From contig CALWTQ010000037.1 of assembly GCA_944384505.1 (NCBI GenBank), positions 1-37,614 of the forward strand: a DNA stretch of 37,614 nt, in the 5' to 3' direction. Of this stretch, positions 8,045 through 16,738 are shown in pieces. The stretch comes from an uncultured Mediterraneibacter sp. (GTDB lineage: Bacteria; Bacillota; Clostridia; Lachnospirales; Lachnospiraceae). The stretch's first letter is position 1. Each line of letters starts with the position of its first letter. Made by a program: the position numbers and the translations under genes. The notes under the pieces were generated by a model. That model was not told the DNA's origin, ran no database searches, and worked only from the letters and a program-made list of their open reading frames with translations.

Positions 8045-9031
8045 TTAAAGCATTGTCTTTCTCAGATCTTCCCCGCTCTTTGCACTTAAGTACGCCGGAG
8101 CGATATCGAATACGGTTTTGCACCCGCACTGTCCCTCTGACGCCAGTCTGTATGCTGCTCTTGCATATGCTGCGAGCACGGAAGATGTAAACTCCGGATT
8201 GGAATCCAGCTTCAAGCTGTACTCGATCAGATGGCTGTTTTCATTGTTCCATCCGGTCTTTCCACTTCTCAGCACGAATCCTCCGTGAGGGATCCCGCTG
8301 TGGTTTGCTTTCAGCTCTTCCTCGCTGATGAAATGTACCGTTGTATCATAGTCTGAGAAATAATTCGGCATGGTCTTAATCTCTTCTTCCACCTTAGCGG
8401 CGTCAGCGCCCTCTTCCAGAACTACAAAGCACTCTCTTGTATGTTTCTCTCTTGTAGTCAGATCCGGATTCTCTCCGTTTCTCACTGCTTCAAGAGCGGA
8501 TTCCACAGGGATTGTATACTGTTTTGCGTCCTTGACGCCCGGAACTCTGCGGACCGCATCGGAATGCCCCTGGCTTACGCCCTTGCCCCAGAAAGTATAG
8601 TCCTTTCCATCCGGGAGGATCGCATTGGCATACAGTCTGTTCAGGGAGAACAGGCCCGGATCCCAGCCCACGGAGATGATTCCCACTTTATTCCCTTCCT
8701 TTGCAGCTGCATCTACATTTGCAAAGTGTTCCGGAATCCTTGCATGTGTGTCAAAGCTGTCGATCACGTTGAACATACGCGCAAACTGAGGAGTCTGCTC
8801 CGGGAGATCCGTAGCGCTTCCTCCGCACAGGATCATGACGTCGATCTTGTCTTTCCAGTCCGCCGCATCCTCGATCCGGCACACCGGGACGCCCTCAGTC
8901 TGGATCTTCACCCCTGCCGGATCCCTGCGGGTGAACACTGCCGCGAGGGTCATATCGTCATTCTGTTTTATCGCGCACTCTACGCCTCTGCCAAGGTTGC
9001 CATAGCCTAAGATACCGATTCTGATATTCAT
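8045..9031 (-). CDS. ddh: meso-Diaminopimelate D-dehydrogenase
   Basis: The enzyme makes meso-2,6-diaminopimelate directly from tetrahydrodipicolinate with NADPH and ammonia, giving a one-step route to lysine and peptidoglycan precursors. The 328 residues start with the Rossmann motif GILGYGNLGRGVE. They contain the family signatures MILCGGSATDLPEQTPQFA, DSFDTHARIPEH and GWDPGLFSLNR, plus the GVSQGHSDAVRRVPGV loop. AAAGGAG precedes the ATG. It sits between araA and the sugar kinase, although biosynthetic in character, and has its own strong promoter starting just after the araA stop. Confidence 0.95.
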   Translation of the reverse strand: MNIRIGILGYGNLGRGVECAIKQNDDMTLAAVFTRRDPAGVKIQTEGVPVCRIEDAADWKDKIDVMILCGGSATDLPEQTPQFARMFNVIDSFDTHARIPEHFANVDAAAKEGNKVGIISVGWDPGLFSLNRLYANAILPDGKDYTFWGKGVSQGHSDAVRRVPGVKDAKQYTIPVESALEAVRNGENPDLTTREKHTRECFVVLEEGADAAKVEEEIKTMPNYFSDYDTTVHFISEEELKANHSGIPHGGFVLRSGKTGWNNENSHLIEYSLKLDSNPEFTSSVLAAYARAAYRLASEGQCGCKTVFDIAPAYLSAKSGEDLRKTML

Positions 9032-9128
9032 TTGTTATGCTCCTTTTTCATCTGTTTTTAACAGTTCATCCCGCGCCATTTATAAAACCGCACTGCGTGC
9101 TTATCATGGCCGGACTGCTTCACCTGCT

Positions 9129-9157
9129 ATTATACAGATGAAGGAGCGTGTTGTAAA
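9129..9157 (-). promoter_or_regulatory. Promoter of ddh
   Basis: TTTACA (9152-9157), a 17-bp spacer and a perfect TATAAT (9129-9134) on the minus strand lie immediately downstream of the araA stop. They would allow ddh, and perhaps the kinase, to be transcribed without arabinose control. Confidence 0.75.
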
Positions 9158-9160
9158 CCG

Positions 9161-10660
9161 TTACTTCCTGTATGCAGCCTCATTCCATCTGAGTTCATTT
9201 TTCAGATTCCGGATGGTTGTGTCTTTGTCGATATAAACCGCCTCAATGCCCATGGCCGCCGCCCAGTCTCCCATCTGCTCAGAGGTCAGGTCATAGGAAA
9301 ATGCCGTATGGTGTGCCCCTCCGCAGAGAATCCAGGCTTCCGCGCCTGTCAGAAGATCCGGCTCCGGAGTCCAGAAGGCAGTAGCTACCGGGAGTTTCGG
9401 CATAGGCTTCTCTGTCTTTTTGCAGTTTACATCATTAATAATCAGACGGAATCTGTCTCCAAGGTCAATCAGAGAAGTGGCTACAGCCGGGCCAGTCTTA
9501 GCAGTAAATACAAGTCTTGCCGGGTCTTCTCTGTCTCCCATGGAGAGTGGCTGTACCTTGATGCTGACAGGACCGTCCGCAATCGTCGGGCATACTTCCA
9601 GCATATGCGCCTGGAGGATTCCCTCTTTCCCGGGAACCAGGTTATATGTATAATCTTCCATAAACGAAGTGCCCTTTGCGTCTTTCATGCCCTCTGTCAT
9701 GATCTTCATGATGCGCACCATGGCCGCTGTCTTCCAGTCGCCCTCAGCGCCGAATCCGTAGCCCTTCTGCATCAGTCTTTGGATTGCCAGTCCCGGAAGC
9801 TGCTTTAAGCTCCCCAGATCTCCAAAATGAGTCACAATCGCCTGATAGTCCTTCTCCTCCAGGAACCGTTCAAATCCGATCTCGATCTGCGCCTGCACTT
9901 CCACATGCCGGCGGAACTCCTGCGGATCTCTTCCCTCCGTAAGAATCTCGTAAGTATCATAATATTCATCAGTCAGTGCCCTTACATCCGCCTCAGAAAC
10001 CGAGCTTACAGCCTCCGCTATCTCATTGACCGGATACGCGTCGATCTCCCAGCCGAATTTGATCTGCGCCTCCACTTTATCTCCGTCTGTCACCGCCACA
10101 TTCCGCATATTATCCGCAACTCTCATTACGCGAACATGGCTGCTCTCGATCACGCCCACGGCTGTGCGCATCCAGGAAGCGATCTTTCCCTGCACCCGCT
10201 CATCCGACCAGTGCCCGACAACCACCTTCCGCTCAATCCCCATTCGCGCAAAGATATGGCCGAACTCTCTCCCGCCATGGGCGGACTGATTTTCATTCAT
10301 AAAGTCCATATCAATCGTGTCGTACGGGATCTCCCGGTTAAACTGCGTGTGCAGATGAAGCAGAGGCTTTCTGTATTCCTGCAGGCCTAAGATCCAGGAC
10401 TTTGCCGGGGAAAATGTGTGCATCCATGTGATCACCCCGGCGCAGTTCTCATCCATGTTCGCCTCGTTGAATGTCTTCCGTATCAGTTCATTGGTAATCA
10501 GCGTCGGTTTCCACACCACCTCATAGGGGAGCGCTTTTGACTCATTTAATTTCTCCACGATGATCCTGGAATGCTCCTCCACATGCGCCAGACATTCATC
10601 CCCGTAGAGATCCTGCGATCCGGTGCAGAACCAGAATTTGTAATCTTTTCTTTTTAACAT
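9161..10660 (-). CDS. araA: L-arabinose isomerase
   Basis: The enzyme interconverts L-arabinose and L-ribulose using a divalent metal, usually Mn2+. The protein has 499 residues from the ATG at 10660, chosen because AAGGAGG lies about 10 bases upstream; an in-frame GTG or ATG further up would remove this spacing. Recognisable segments are FWFCTGSQDLYG at the N-terminus, MHTFSPAKSWILGL, LLHLHTQFNREIPYDTIDMD, GYGFGAEGDWKTAA (metal-ligand Glu) and MEDYTYNLVPGKEGILQAHMLEVCPT (second Glu and a His). A C-terminal CGGAHHTAFS segment contains the last conserved His. It follows araD by 67 bases on the same strand. Confidence 0.97.
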   Translation of the reverse strand: MLKRKDYKFWFCTGSQDLYGDECLAHVEEHSRIIVEKLNESKALPYEVVWKPTLITNELIRKTFNEANMDENCAGVITWMHTFSPAKSWILGLQEYRKPLLHLHTQFNREIPYDTIDMDFMNENQSAHGGREFGHIFARMGIERKVVVGHWSDERVQGKIASWMRTAVGVIESSHVRVMRVADNMRNVAVTDGDKVEAQIKFGWEIDAYPVNEIAEAVSSVSEADVRALTDEYYDTYEILTEGRDPQEFRRHVEVQAQIEIGFERFLEEKDYQAIVTHFGDLGSLKQLPGLAIQRLMQKGYGFGAEGDWKTAAMVRIMKIMTEGMKDAKGTSFMEDYTYNLVPGKEGILQAHMLEVCPTIADGPVSIKVQPLSMGDREDPARLVFTAKTGPAVATSLIDLGDRFRLIINDVNCKKTEKPMPKLPVATAFWTPEPDLLTGAEAWILCGGAHHTAFSYDLTSEQMGDWAAAMGIEAVYIDKDTTIRNLKNELRWNEAAYRK

Positions 10661-10727
10661 GTAATATAATCCTCCTTCTGACAAATATTTTCAATTCACG
10701 CGCTTTTCTTCGGATATGAGCCGCAGT

Positions 10728-11429
10728 TTACTTCCCGCTCTGCCCATAGTATGCATTGGCTCCATGCTTTCTGTAATAATGCTTATCCTGAAGTTCCTGC
10801 GGGGCGGGCCTTACATCCGGGTTAATCATCTCGCACCGGGCCGCCATCTTCGCCACTTCCTCGGTCACAACCGCGTTATGCACTGCTTCATGCGCGTCTT
10901 TTCCCCAGGTAAACACGCCGTGATTCTTGCACAGTACCGCCGGTACTGCCGCCGGGTCTTTTCCTCTGTCTTCAAACTCGTCCGCGATCAGGATTCCTGT
11001 GTTTCTCTCGTAGGCTTCCTCAATCTCCTCTCTGGTCAGATTACGCACGCAGGTGATCTCCCCGTAGATATAATCCGCGTGCGTTGTGCCGTAGCAGGGA
11101 ATGTCCCTCCCAGCCTGAGCCCAGCTTGTCGCCCAGGAGGAATGCGTGTGGACGACCCCGCCGATCCCCGGAAATCTGTTGTAGAGCACCAGGTGGGTGG
11201 GCGTGTCCGACGATGGATTATATTTCCCTTCCACTCGTCTGCCTTCCAGATCCACAACCACCAGATCTTCGGGGGAAAGCTTTTCATACTCCACGCCGCT
11301 GGGCTTGATTACAAACAGCCCTCTCTCCCTGTCAATCCCGCTTACATTGCCCCATGTAAATGTTACGAGGCCGTACCTTGGCAAAAGCAGATTCGCCTCG
11401 TACACTTCCTGCTTTAACTGTTCCAGCAT
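10728..11429 (-). CDS. araD: L-ribulose-5-phosphate 4-epimerase
   Basis: This class II aldolase-fold enzyme epimerises L-ribulose-5-phosphate to D-xylulose-5-phosphate, linking arabinose to the pentose phosphate pathway. The 233 residues show the GNVSGIDRE substrate segment, [26 protein letters not shown] (His-x-His zinc ligands), and [20 protein letters not shown] with the third zinc His. The Asp-plus-Tyr C-terminus ([13 protein letters not shown]) matches the epimerase, not fuculose aldolase. AAGGAG precedes the ATG. It lies 72 bases after araR. Confidence 0.96.
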   Translation of the reverse strand: MLEQLKQEVYEANLLLPRYGLVTFTWGNVSGIDRERGLFVIKPSGVEYEKLSPEDLVVVDLEGRRVEGKYNPSSDTPTHLVLYNRFPGIGGVVHTHSSWATSWAQAGRDIPCYGTTHADYIYGEITCVRNLTREEIEEAYERNTGILIADEFEDRGKDPAAVPAVLCKNHGVFTWGKDAHEAVHNAVVTEEVAKMAARCEMINPDVRPAPQELQDKHYYRKHGANAYYGQSGK

Positions 11430-11501
11430 GATAATTCTCCTTCCTTTCTGACCTGAGCCGGTGTACGTGCCGGCGCCGCCCCGTTTGCTGCCTCTTATTT
11501 C

Positions 11502-12584
11502 TCATCCGATATCGCTGATTACTCGGACGGAGCTTCGTACCACCAGCTCCGGCTCAAATTCAAAAGTCTCCATCTTCTCCTTACGGCAGATCGCTCCGGT
11601 GATCTGTTCCGCCGCTTTTTGTCCCAGCGCTTCCACGGGATTTCTAACGGATGTAAGCCTGACCGGGCAGAGCTTTGCAAGACTGGAATTATCAATGCCG
11701 ACAACAGATACAGCTTCCGGCACCCGGATCCCGGCTTTCTCAAATATACTGACCATCTTGTAGGCAGTCTCGTCATTATAGCAGACGCACGCTGTGCAAC
11801 CTTTTAATCGTCTTAGAAATTTTTCACTTTCTTTTTCCATGTTTTTCAGCTCATCTGAGTCTATCCAGATCACGCTCTCGCTTCGCACTTTAATCTCCCG
11901 TTCCATCAGAGCCCCGGTATACCCGGCATACCTCAGATGCCCCTGACCATCATCCGCCTTGAATATCCCCCCGATCCTGGTATGTCCACACTCCGCCAAA
12001 TGTTTTGCCGCCAGATACCCCGCCGCTTTGTCGTCCAGGCTGACGTGGGGGATCTCAAGATCCCGGTAAAAGCTGTTGACAAAAAGAACCGGAATTCCCG
12101 CCTTCTCCAGGTCACGGTACAAGCCGAGATTAGGATTTGGAAGTCCGCTCTTTACTGTTTCCGCGATCAGCCCGTCGATAGATCCTGAGCGGAGGAACTC
12201 TTTTAACAGCATCTTCTCCTTTTCCACCGCGTTGTCCGTTACTGCAAGCTGGAGCGTGCACCCCGCCTCAGAAAGTACAGATTCGATCCCCTTTATCAGC
12301 GCCGGGAAAATATAAGTATCCACAAATGTCAGCATAACCGCTATGCGGATCTCCCTGCCTGTATATCTCCGGGTATTCACAGATATATAAGTCCCGCTCC
12401 CTCTCCGGCTCTCCACGACTCCCTCAGAAGTCAGAGCTTCCAGCGCCCGGCGTACTGTCTGCCGGCTCACCTGGAACTGCTCTGTGAGAACACTTTCCGA
12501 AGGGATACGGTCTCCCCTCTTTAGTGCCCCGCTCTCTATCTCGCCACGGACCCAGGAAACGATATGTTCATATTTCTTCTGCAA
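11502..12584 (-). CDS. araR: AraR-type repressor (GntR DNA-binding domain, LacI-type sensor domain)
   Basis: The N-terminal 70 residues are a GntR-type winged helix (YEHIVSWVRGEIESGALKRGDRIPSE... SRQTVRRALEALTSEGVV). The rest is a LacI/GalR-like periplasmic-binding fold (IRIAVMLTFVDTYIFPALIKGIE; AAKHLAECGHTRIGGI; VSVVGIDNSSLAKL). This architecture is that of AraR, which binds DNA until L-arabinose releases it. The first gene of the cluster araR-araD-araA fits that role. The longest frame opens with GTG at 12590, but the GGGAGG site is only 2 bases from it and 8 bases from a TTG at 12584, so I prefer the TTG. I did not find a clear copy of the Bacillus AraR operator consensus in the promoter. 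Confidence 0.9.
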   Translation of the reverse strand: MQKKYEHIVSWVRGEIESGALKRGDRIPSESVLTEQFQVSRQTVRRALEALTSEGVVESRRGSGTYISVNTRRYTGREIRIAVMLTFVDTYIFPALIKGIESVLSEAGCTLQLAVTDNAVEKEKMLLKEFLRSGSIDGLIAETVKSGLPNPNLGLYRDLEKAGIPVLFVNSFYRDLEIPHVSLDDKAAGYLAAKHLAECGHTRIGGIFKADDGQGHLRYAGYTGALMEREIKVRSESVIWIDSDELKNMEKESEKFLRRLKGCTACVCYNDETAYKMVSIFEKAGIRVPEAVSVVGIDNSSLAKLCPVRLTSVRNPVEALGQKAAEQITGAICRKEKMETFEFEPELVVRSSVRVISDIG

Positions 12585-12608
12585 GAACACTCCCTCCCTT
12601 TTCTATAA

Positions 12609-12637
12609 ACTATACAACATAACAGCTTTCAATACAA
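12609..12637 (-). promoter_or_regulatory. Promoter of the araR-araD-araA cluster
   Basis: TTGTAT (12632-12637), a 17-bp spacer and TATAGT (12609-12614) on the minus strand lie about 20 bases before the araR start. Confidence 0.6.
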
Positions 12638-12681
12638 TTCGCGGAATTTCTAAATCTTTTATCTGTTTTTTGGCATAAAAT

Positions 12682-12727
12682 AAGGAGTTGTATTGCTTTT
12701 TAAGGCGTAAAAGCAATACAACTCCTT
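12682..12727 (-). terminator. Perfect 19-bp hairpin terminator between esterase and araR
   Basis: A perfect 19-bp inverted repeat (AAGGAGTTGTATTGCTTTT, 12682-12700, and its complement 12709-12727) has an 8-base loop. It is followed on the minus strand by ATTTTATG. It closes the esterase transcript and isolates araR. The arm itself includes an AAGGAG, so it could in principle also hide a ribosome binding site. Confidence 0.88.
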
Positions 12728-12756
12728 GTCAGATAAAATTAATATTTTTGTTTATA

Positions 12757-13563
12757 TTATTTGAGATATTTGTCCAGAAACCCTATTACGCGTTCTTTAA
12801 CTGCATCCTGATAAAATTTTGCATCTGCATGATGAGCATCTTCAATAAGCGTCAAATCACACACAAGTCCCATCTCCCGCATTTTTTCATACAATTGAAC
12901 ACTCTGGCTATATGGAACTTCCTCATCCTTAATCCCGTGTAGTATGTAGATCGGAGGGCACTTTTCTGTAAGAAGTGTTCTTATATCTGGATATCCACTG
13001 ATATCAACAGTCGATTTCCCCGAAACCGATAATGGATCTGTTGCAGGATAAAATAATACCGCTGACTTTACAGCACTGCTAAATTCACAATTTTCACCTT
13101 TATCAAATTCTCTCATTTCGGATGTTACTGCTGCAAGAGCACTCAGGCATCCACCCGCAGATTCTCCCATTACAGCAATCCGCTCAGGATCAATAGAAAA
13201 CCTTCCTGCGTTAGCACGCAAATATCTGATTGCAGCTTTCACATCCTCAAGTGCTTCCGGATATATAGTATAGGGCAGTACACTATAATCCACAGACGCA
13301 ATTACATATCCTTTTTTTGCATATTCTACAAGCTCCGGTATCCATACATTACGATCCATTTTTTGAAATGCGCCGCCGCATAAAAAAACAATCAAAGGAT
13401 ATACGCCTTTTTCATCATACTGATATTGTTCTCTCGGACGGAGAATGCTCAGGCATAATTGTCTGTAATCTACATTGCTCCAGTATGATTTCTGTTCAAA
13501 TACAACTGTTTCTGCCAGAAAAATAATTTTTTCATCTGCTGAAATCTGAATCCTTTCTCTCAT
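12757..13563 (-). CDS. Alpha/beta hydrolase (carboxylesterase/lipase-like)
   Basis: From the ATG at 13563 (AAAGGAG 7 bases upstream) the protein has 268 residues. VFLCGGAF replaces the usual HGGxF oxyanion-hole motif. The nucleophile elbow is GESAGG, a catalytic Asp is likely in HGIKDEEVPY, and the His in EDAHHADAKFY. This is the Hsl/BD-FAE-like branch that includes deacetylases and feruloyl esterases of plant carbohydrates. It lies downstream of the SLC13-like permease but behind a terminator hairpin, so it may be transcribed by read-through or separately. No signal peptide is visible, so it acts in the cytoplasm. The substrate is unknown. Confidence 0.85.
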   Translation of the reverse strand: MRERIQISADEKIIFLAETVVFEQKSYWSNVDYRQLCLSILRPREQYQYDEKGVYPLIVFLCGGAFQKMDRNVWIPELVEYAKKGYVIASVDYSVLPYTIYPEALEDVKAAIRYLRANAGRFSIDPERIAVMGESAGGCLSALAAVTSEMREFDKGENCEFSSAVKSAVLFYPATDPLSVSGKSTVDISGYPDIRTLLTEKCPPIYILHGIKDEEVPYSQSVQLYEKMREMGLVCDLTLIEDAHHADAKFYQDAVKERVIGFLDKYLK

Positions 13564-13666
13564 TTCTTTTTCTCCTTTTTCGAATTTCAAGATCTAAACG
13601 TCCCTATCTTCATTGAGATATTACAGCAAATTCCAGAAAACTTCAAAAGGTATGACAATTCACAAA

Positions 13667-13705
13667 ATACCGCGTACAGGCTCCCTTGTACCTGTACTGC
13701 GGCAT
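13667..13705. terminator. Terminator between the permease and the third esterase
   Basis: GTACAGG/CCTGTAC (7 bp) extends past a one-base bulge into ATACCGC/GCGGCAT (7 bp with one G-U). T-runs flank both sides: ATTTTG on the minus strand and ATTTTTA on the plus strand. Confidence 0.8.
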
Positions 13706-13742
13706 TTTTACTTTCTAAATTTGTATCTCTGCTCCCTTTTAA

Positions 13743-15017
13743 TCAGCAAAAGAAGAAATATGCTCCTGCTACAGTTCCTATATAGAACAGAATAAGCGCC
13801 GGTATTGTAAATTTCCAGGTTTCCTTAAAATTGTATCCACTGGCACCGTAGCACATCGCCGCTTCCCCGGAAGCACTTGGCAGAATAAAAGCACATTTTA
13901 CAGCTACATCAATAGCCAAAACAGCTGGGGCAGGATTGATTCCTGCCGCAATTCCTGTTGTAACCGCCACGGGAATCAGTGCATACATTGTGGCATTATT
14001 ACTCATAAAGTTAGTAATGATAATTGCAATTCCGGCAAACAGGGCAACCAGGCCAAGTTCTGATGTCGCTCCTCCAAACAGAGAAATAATCGCATTTCCA
14101 ATCATATTCCCCGCTCCTGTATCGGTCAGAGCGGATGTAAGCGTAAAAATACCTGCCATCATAAAGATCAGATCAGCCGTAATTCCCTTCTTCACTTCCT
14201 CAACAGTAAGAATTTTAGCAAATACGAGTATCACCACACACAGTGCCGGCCCAATGTAAAGCAGTTCTCCTGTAAACTGATTGAAAATCATGAAAATCAT
14301 CATCAAAATAAATACGGCATATGTAATTATTTCTTCTCGTTTTGACATACTGGAACCATTATCCGCCCCCTGTTCGATCATCTCATTTCTGATCGCAGCA
14401 GTCTTCTTTGGAAGCAATTTGTAACAGAAAATCGTATATATTGACAACAAAATCCCCGGTACAAGCCCTGCGATCATCGGATCTAACAGATTTACCGTAT
14501 ATTCCTCTCCATATGGTTCCAAAAAACTATTGAGAACTGCAAACTGTCCAGCCCCCAAACCGATTGGCATTCTTATACTCCAGATCGTTGTCAGAGCAGA
14601 AGCCGGAAAGATAACTCGGGCTGCATTCACATCACCTTCATCGCTCAGATTGCAGGCCATCATAAAAATAATAGTTAAAACAGCTGCCGTCGGCATAAAT
14701 GTTGCAAGGACAAAGTTTGCAAAAACAAAGACTAGCATCAGGCTTTTCCCTGTTTTTCCATTTTGAAGTTGAACAATCCGCTTCTGCATTCCTTTGATAA
14801 AACTTGTTTTAGCAAAGGCGTTCGTCACAACAATCGCACTTGCAAGCATAACCAGCATCGGATTGCACAATCCCGAAAATGCCGTTGAAGTATCCAACAC
14901 CCCCGTCACTCCCAGAATGATACAACATGTCATAGTGATAAGCCCGAACGGCCACTTGTTTAGCACAAATGCTGCAATCATAAGTACCATTACTACAATT
15001 ACAATATAGGCATCCAT
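13743..15017 (-). CDS. SLC13/DASS-like (ArsB/NhaD superfamily) anion permease
   Basis: The 424-residue protein is almost entirely hydrophobic with about 11-12 membrane segments. MSNNATMYALIPVA resembles the SNxT-type substrate/Na+ motif of divalent anion:sodium symporters, and a second half-motif appears as FVLATFMPTAAVLT. Such permeases import dicarboxylates, tricarboxylates or other organic anions. It lies 36 bases downstream of the first CE1-like esterase in a tight operon with the dehydratase, which suggests import of a sugar acid or related carboxylate. The ribosome binding site GGAAGGGAG is good. The exact substrate cannot be read from the sequence. Confidence 0.85.
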   Translation of the reverse strand: MDAYIVIVVMVLMIAAFVLNKWPFGLITMTCCIILGVTGVLDTSTAFSGLCNPMLVMLASAIVVTNAFAKTSFIKGMQKRIVQLQNGKTGKSLMLVFVFANFVLATFMPTAAVLTIIFMMACNLSDEGDVNAARVIFPASALTTIWSIRMPIGLGAGQFAVLNSFLEPYGEEYTVNLLDPMIAGLVPGILLSIYTIFCYKLLPKKTAAIRNEMIEQGADNGSSMSKREEIITYAVFILMMIFMIFNQFTGELLYIGPALCVVILVFAKILTVEEVKKGITADLIFMMAGIFTLTSALTDTGAGNMIGNAIISLFGGATSELGLVALFAGIAIIITNFMSNNATMYALIPVAVTTGIAAGINPAPAVLAIDVAVKCAFILPSASGEAAMCYGASGYNFKETWKFTIPALILFYIGTVAGAYFFFC

Positions 15018-15053
15018 ATTTTATATTCTCCCTTCCTTTTTTCACATTGTCTA

Positions 15054-15893
15054 TTATTCTTCATTATCCGGTGCCGAAATCGGTTTCAGATTTAACGGTG
15101 TAATCGGAAGCCATTCCAAAACCTTCAATATTTCATTGTCCCAGAAATCCCAGTTATGATTTCCAGGCGCTGTAGAAAACACATGCTCAAACCCTATTGT
15201 CTTCATATATTCATGAAAACTCAAATTTTCTTTATATAAAAAGTCTTCCGTTCCACAGGCAAAATAAAGTTTTGTGTGCTCTCCCTGATAGGCCATCGCC
15301 TGATCCGCCAGCCATTTACTGTCAAACATTGTATTCTCCGGAGACTGCTCTCCCTCAAACGCATAAGACCATACTGTAAATTCATTACTCTTAACCAATT
15401 TAGGAGTCATTCCCAAGTCAGAGGACAAGCCGATCGTGCATCCATAAATATCCTGATGCGACATTCCAAGACGAATCGCGCCTCCGCCTCCCATAGACAA
15501 GCCTCCGATAAATGTATCTTCTCTTTTATCAGAAACCGGAAACATCCAGCGTACCACTTTCGGCAGTTCCTGAGTAATATATTCTTCATAATCTTTCCCC
15601 GCCTTAGTATTTTTATAACAGCTGTTTTCTCCACTCGGCATAACTACCACTACATTATAGCGTCTTGCATAATCTTCTATCCTCGAATAGCGTTCCCAGT
15701 CACCTTCATCTCCATAAGTCCCATGTAACAGATAAAGGACAGGATAATTCCCGTGTGTGTTATAAAACTCCTCAAATTCGTGTTTTTGTTTGGTCAGCCC
15801 ATCTGCCGGCGGCAAAACAGTCGGAACAATTACATTCACATTTGTTCTTGTTTTCAGTGCTGCCGAGTAAAGCTTTAATTGAATTAGTGCCAT
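15054..15893 (-). CDS. CE1-like esterase (putative esterase, tributyrin esterase type)
   Basis: The 279-residue alpha/beta hydrolase has LYLLHGTYGDEGDW near the oxyanion hole, the nucleophile elbow GLSMGGGG, a likely catalytic Asp in FACGTEDFLY, and His in APGNHNWDFWDN. The GxSMGG elbow and HxWDxW ending are typical of the putative-esterase (esterase D/CE1) family, which includes feruloyl and acetylxylan esterases and formylglutathione hydrolases. No signal peptide is visible. AAGGAGG precedes the ATG. It lies 19 bases downstream of a paralogue with the same layout, and both lie between the dehydratase and permease genes. Confidence 0.88.
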   Translation of the reverse strand: MALIQLKLYSAALKTRTNVNVIVPTVLPPADGLTKQKHEFEEFYNTHGNYPVLYLLHGTYGDEGDWERYSRIEDYARRYNVVVVMPSGENSCYKNTKAGKDYEEYITQELPKVVRWMFPVSDKREDTFIGGLSMGGGGAIRLGMSHQDIYGCTIGLSSDLGMTPKLVKSNEFTVWSYAFEGEQSPENTMFDSKWLADQAMAYQGEHTKLYFACGTEDFLYKENLSFHEYMKTIGFEHVFSTAPGNHNWDFWDNEILKVLEWLPITPLNLKPISAPDNEE

Positions 15894-15912
15894 AAAAATC
15901 TCCTCCTTTTTA

Positions 15913-16725
15913 TTAAAAACTGCCGATACGCTCTTTCTGTTTCATAAGTCCCAAACTTTCAAGCATTTGAGGCAGTATTTTATTCCAGTAATCCCAGCTG
16001 TGCATTCCTCTCCCTCCGGTAAATGTAACCGAAATTCCTGCTTCTTCCATATATTTTGAAAGCTTCACATTCTCATCATATACCAGATCCTGTTCTCCGC
16101 AACAGATAAAAAATAACATATCCTTATGTTTCATCTCAACATATCTATCTGCGGCTCTGAACAAATCATTATACGAATTGTAAAACTCTTCCTGACTTCC
16201 AAAAATATTTCTGATATTTTCGTACAGATCCGTGCAGCTGTACGTTCCCTCCGGCAGAGAAGCAATCACAGTCCATGGGTCAACTGCTGCTGACAGCGCA
16301 GCCACCCCTGCATAAAGATCCGGCCTCCACATGGCAGCTTTCAAAGCGCCGTACCCTCCCATAGATATTCCGGCTATATAGGTATCCTCTCTTTTTCTTG
16401 AAGCCGGAAAATAATTCCCTACAATCAGGGGCAGCTCCTCGGTGAGAAATGTAAAATACTTATAACCGTATTTCCCATCTGTATAAAAGCTTTTTGCACA
16501 GTCCGGCATAACGACTATTACATCCTCCTCTCCAAGCAGATGCTCGAGGGTTCCATCTCTTTGCCAGTTTGTATGATCTTGCCCAAGTCCATGGAGTGCA
16601 TACAGGACAGGAAACTTTCTATTATCTTCTATTCTCGGCTGATGTCTGCGCTCGGGCAGTATTACTGTCAGTAATACATTTTTGCCGAGTACGGATGAAC
16701 AAAAATTACAATTTAATAACGCCAT
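15913..16725 (-). CDS. CE1-like esterase, paralogue of the neighbouring gene
   Basis: This 270-residue protein has LYALHGLGQDHTNWQRDG, the elbow GISMGGYGALKAA, FICCGEQDLVYDEN (Asp) and GRGMHSWDYWNKILP (His), the classical layout of the tributyrin/acetyl esterase group. It starts 13 bases after the dehydratase stop with GGGAGAGGAG as ribosome binding site, so the two are probably translated from one message. It resembles the next gene throughout, but the two have diverged considerably. That suggests an old duplication with different ester preferences instead of a recent copy. Confidence 0.88.
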   Translation of the reverse strand: MALLNCNFCSSVLGKNVLLTVILPERRHQPRIEDNRKFPVLYALHGLGQDHTNWQRDGTLEHLLGEEDVIVVMPDCAKSFYTDGKYGYKYFTFLTEELPLIVGNYFPASRKREDTYIAGISMGGYGALKAAMWRPDLYAGVAALSAAVDPWTVIASLPEGTYSCTDLYENIRNIFGSQEEFYNSYNDLFRAADRYVEMKHKDMLFFICCGEQDLVYDENVKLSKYMEEAGISVTFTGGRGMHSWDYWNKILPQMLESLGLMKQKERIGSF

Positions 16726-16738
16726 AACTCCTCTCCCT

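Noticed and set aside
10716-11417. 233-codon plus-strand frame covering araD
   Set aside because: It mirrors araD; the product is Arg/His/Cys-rich without domain logic and no promoter or ribosome binding site leads into it.
12591-12681. AraR operator upstream of araR
   Set aside because: I looked for the ATTTGTACGTACAAAT-like palindrome of Bacillus AraR and found no adequate match; TTGTA segments occur but without symmetry.
12682-12727. Mobile-element end or small transposon (MITE)
   Set aside because: The perfect 19-bp inverted repeat has only an 8-base loop and a T-rich flank, sits between two transcription units, and has no target duplication visible; a terminator explains it fully.
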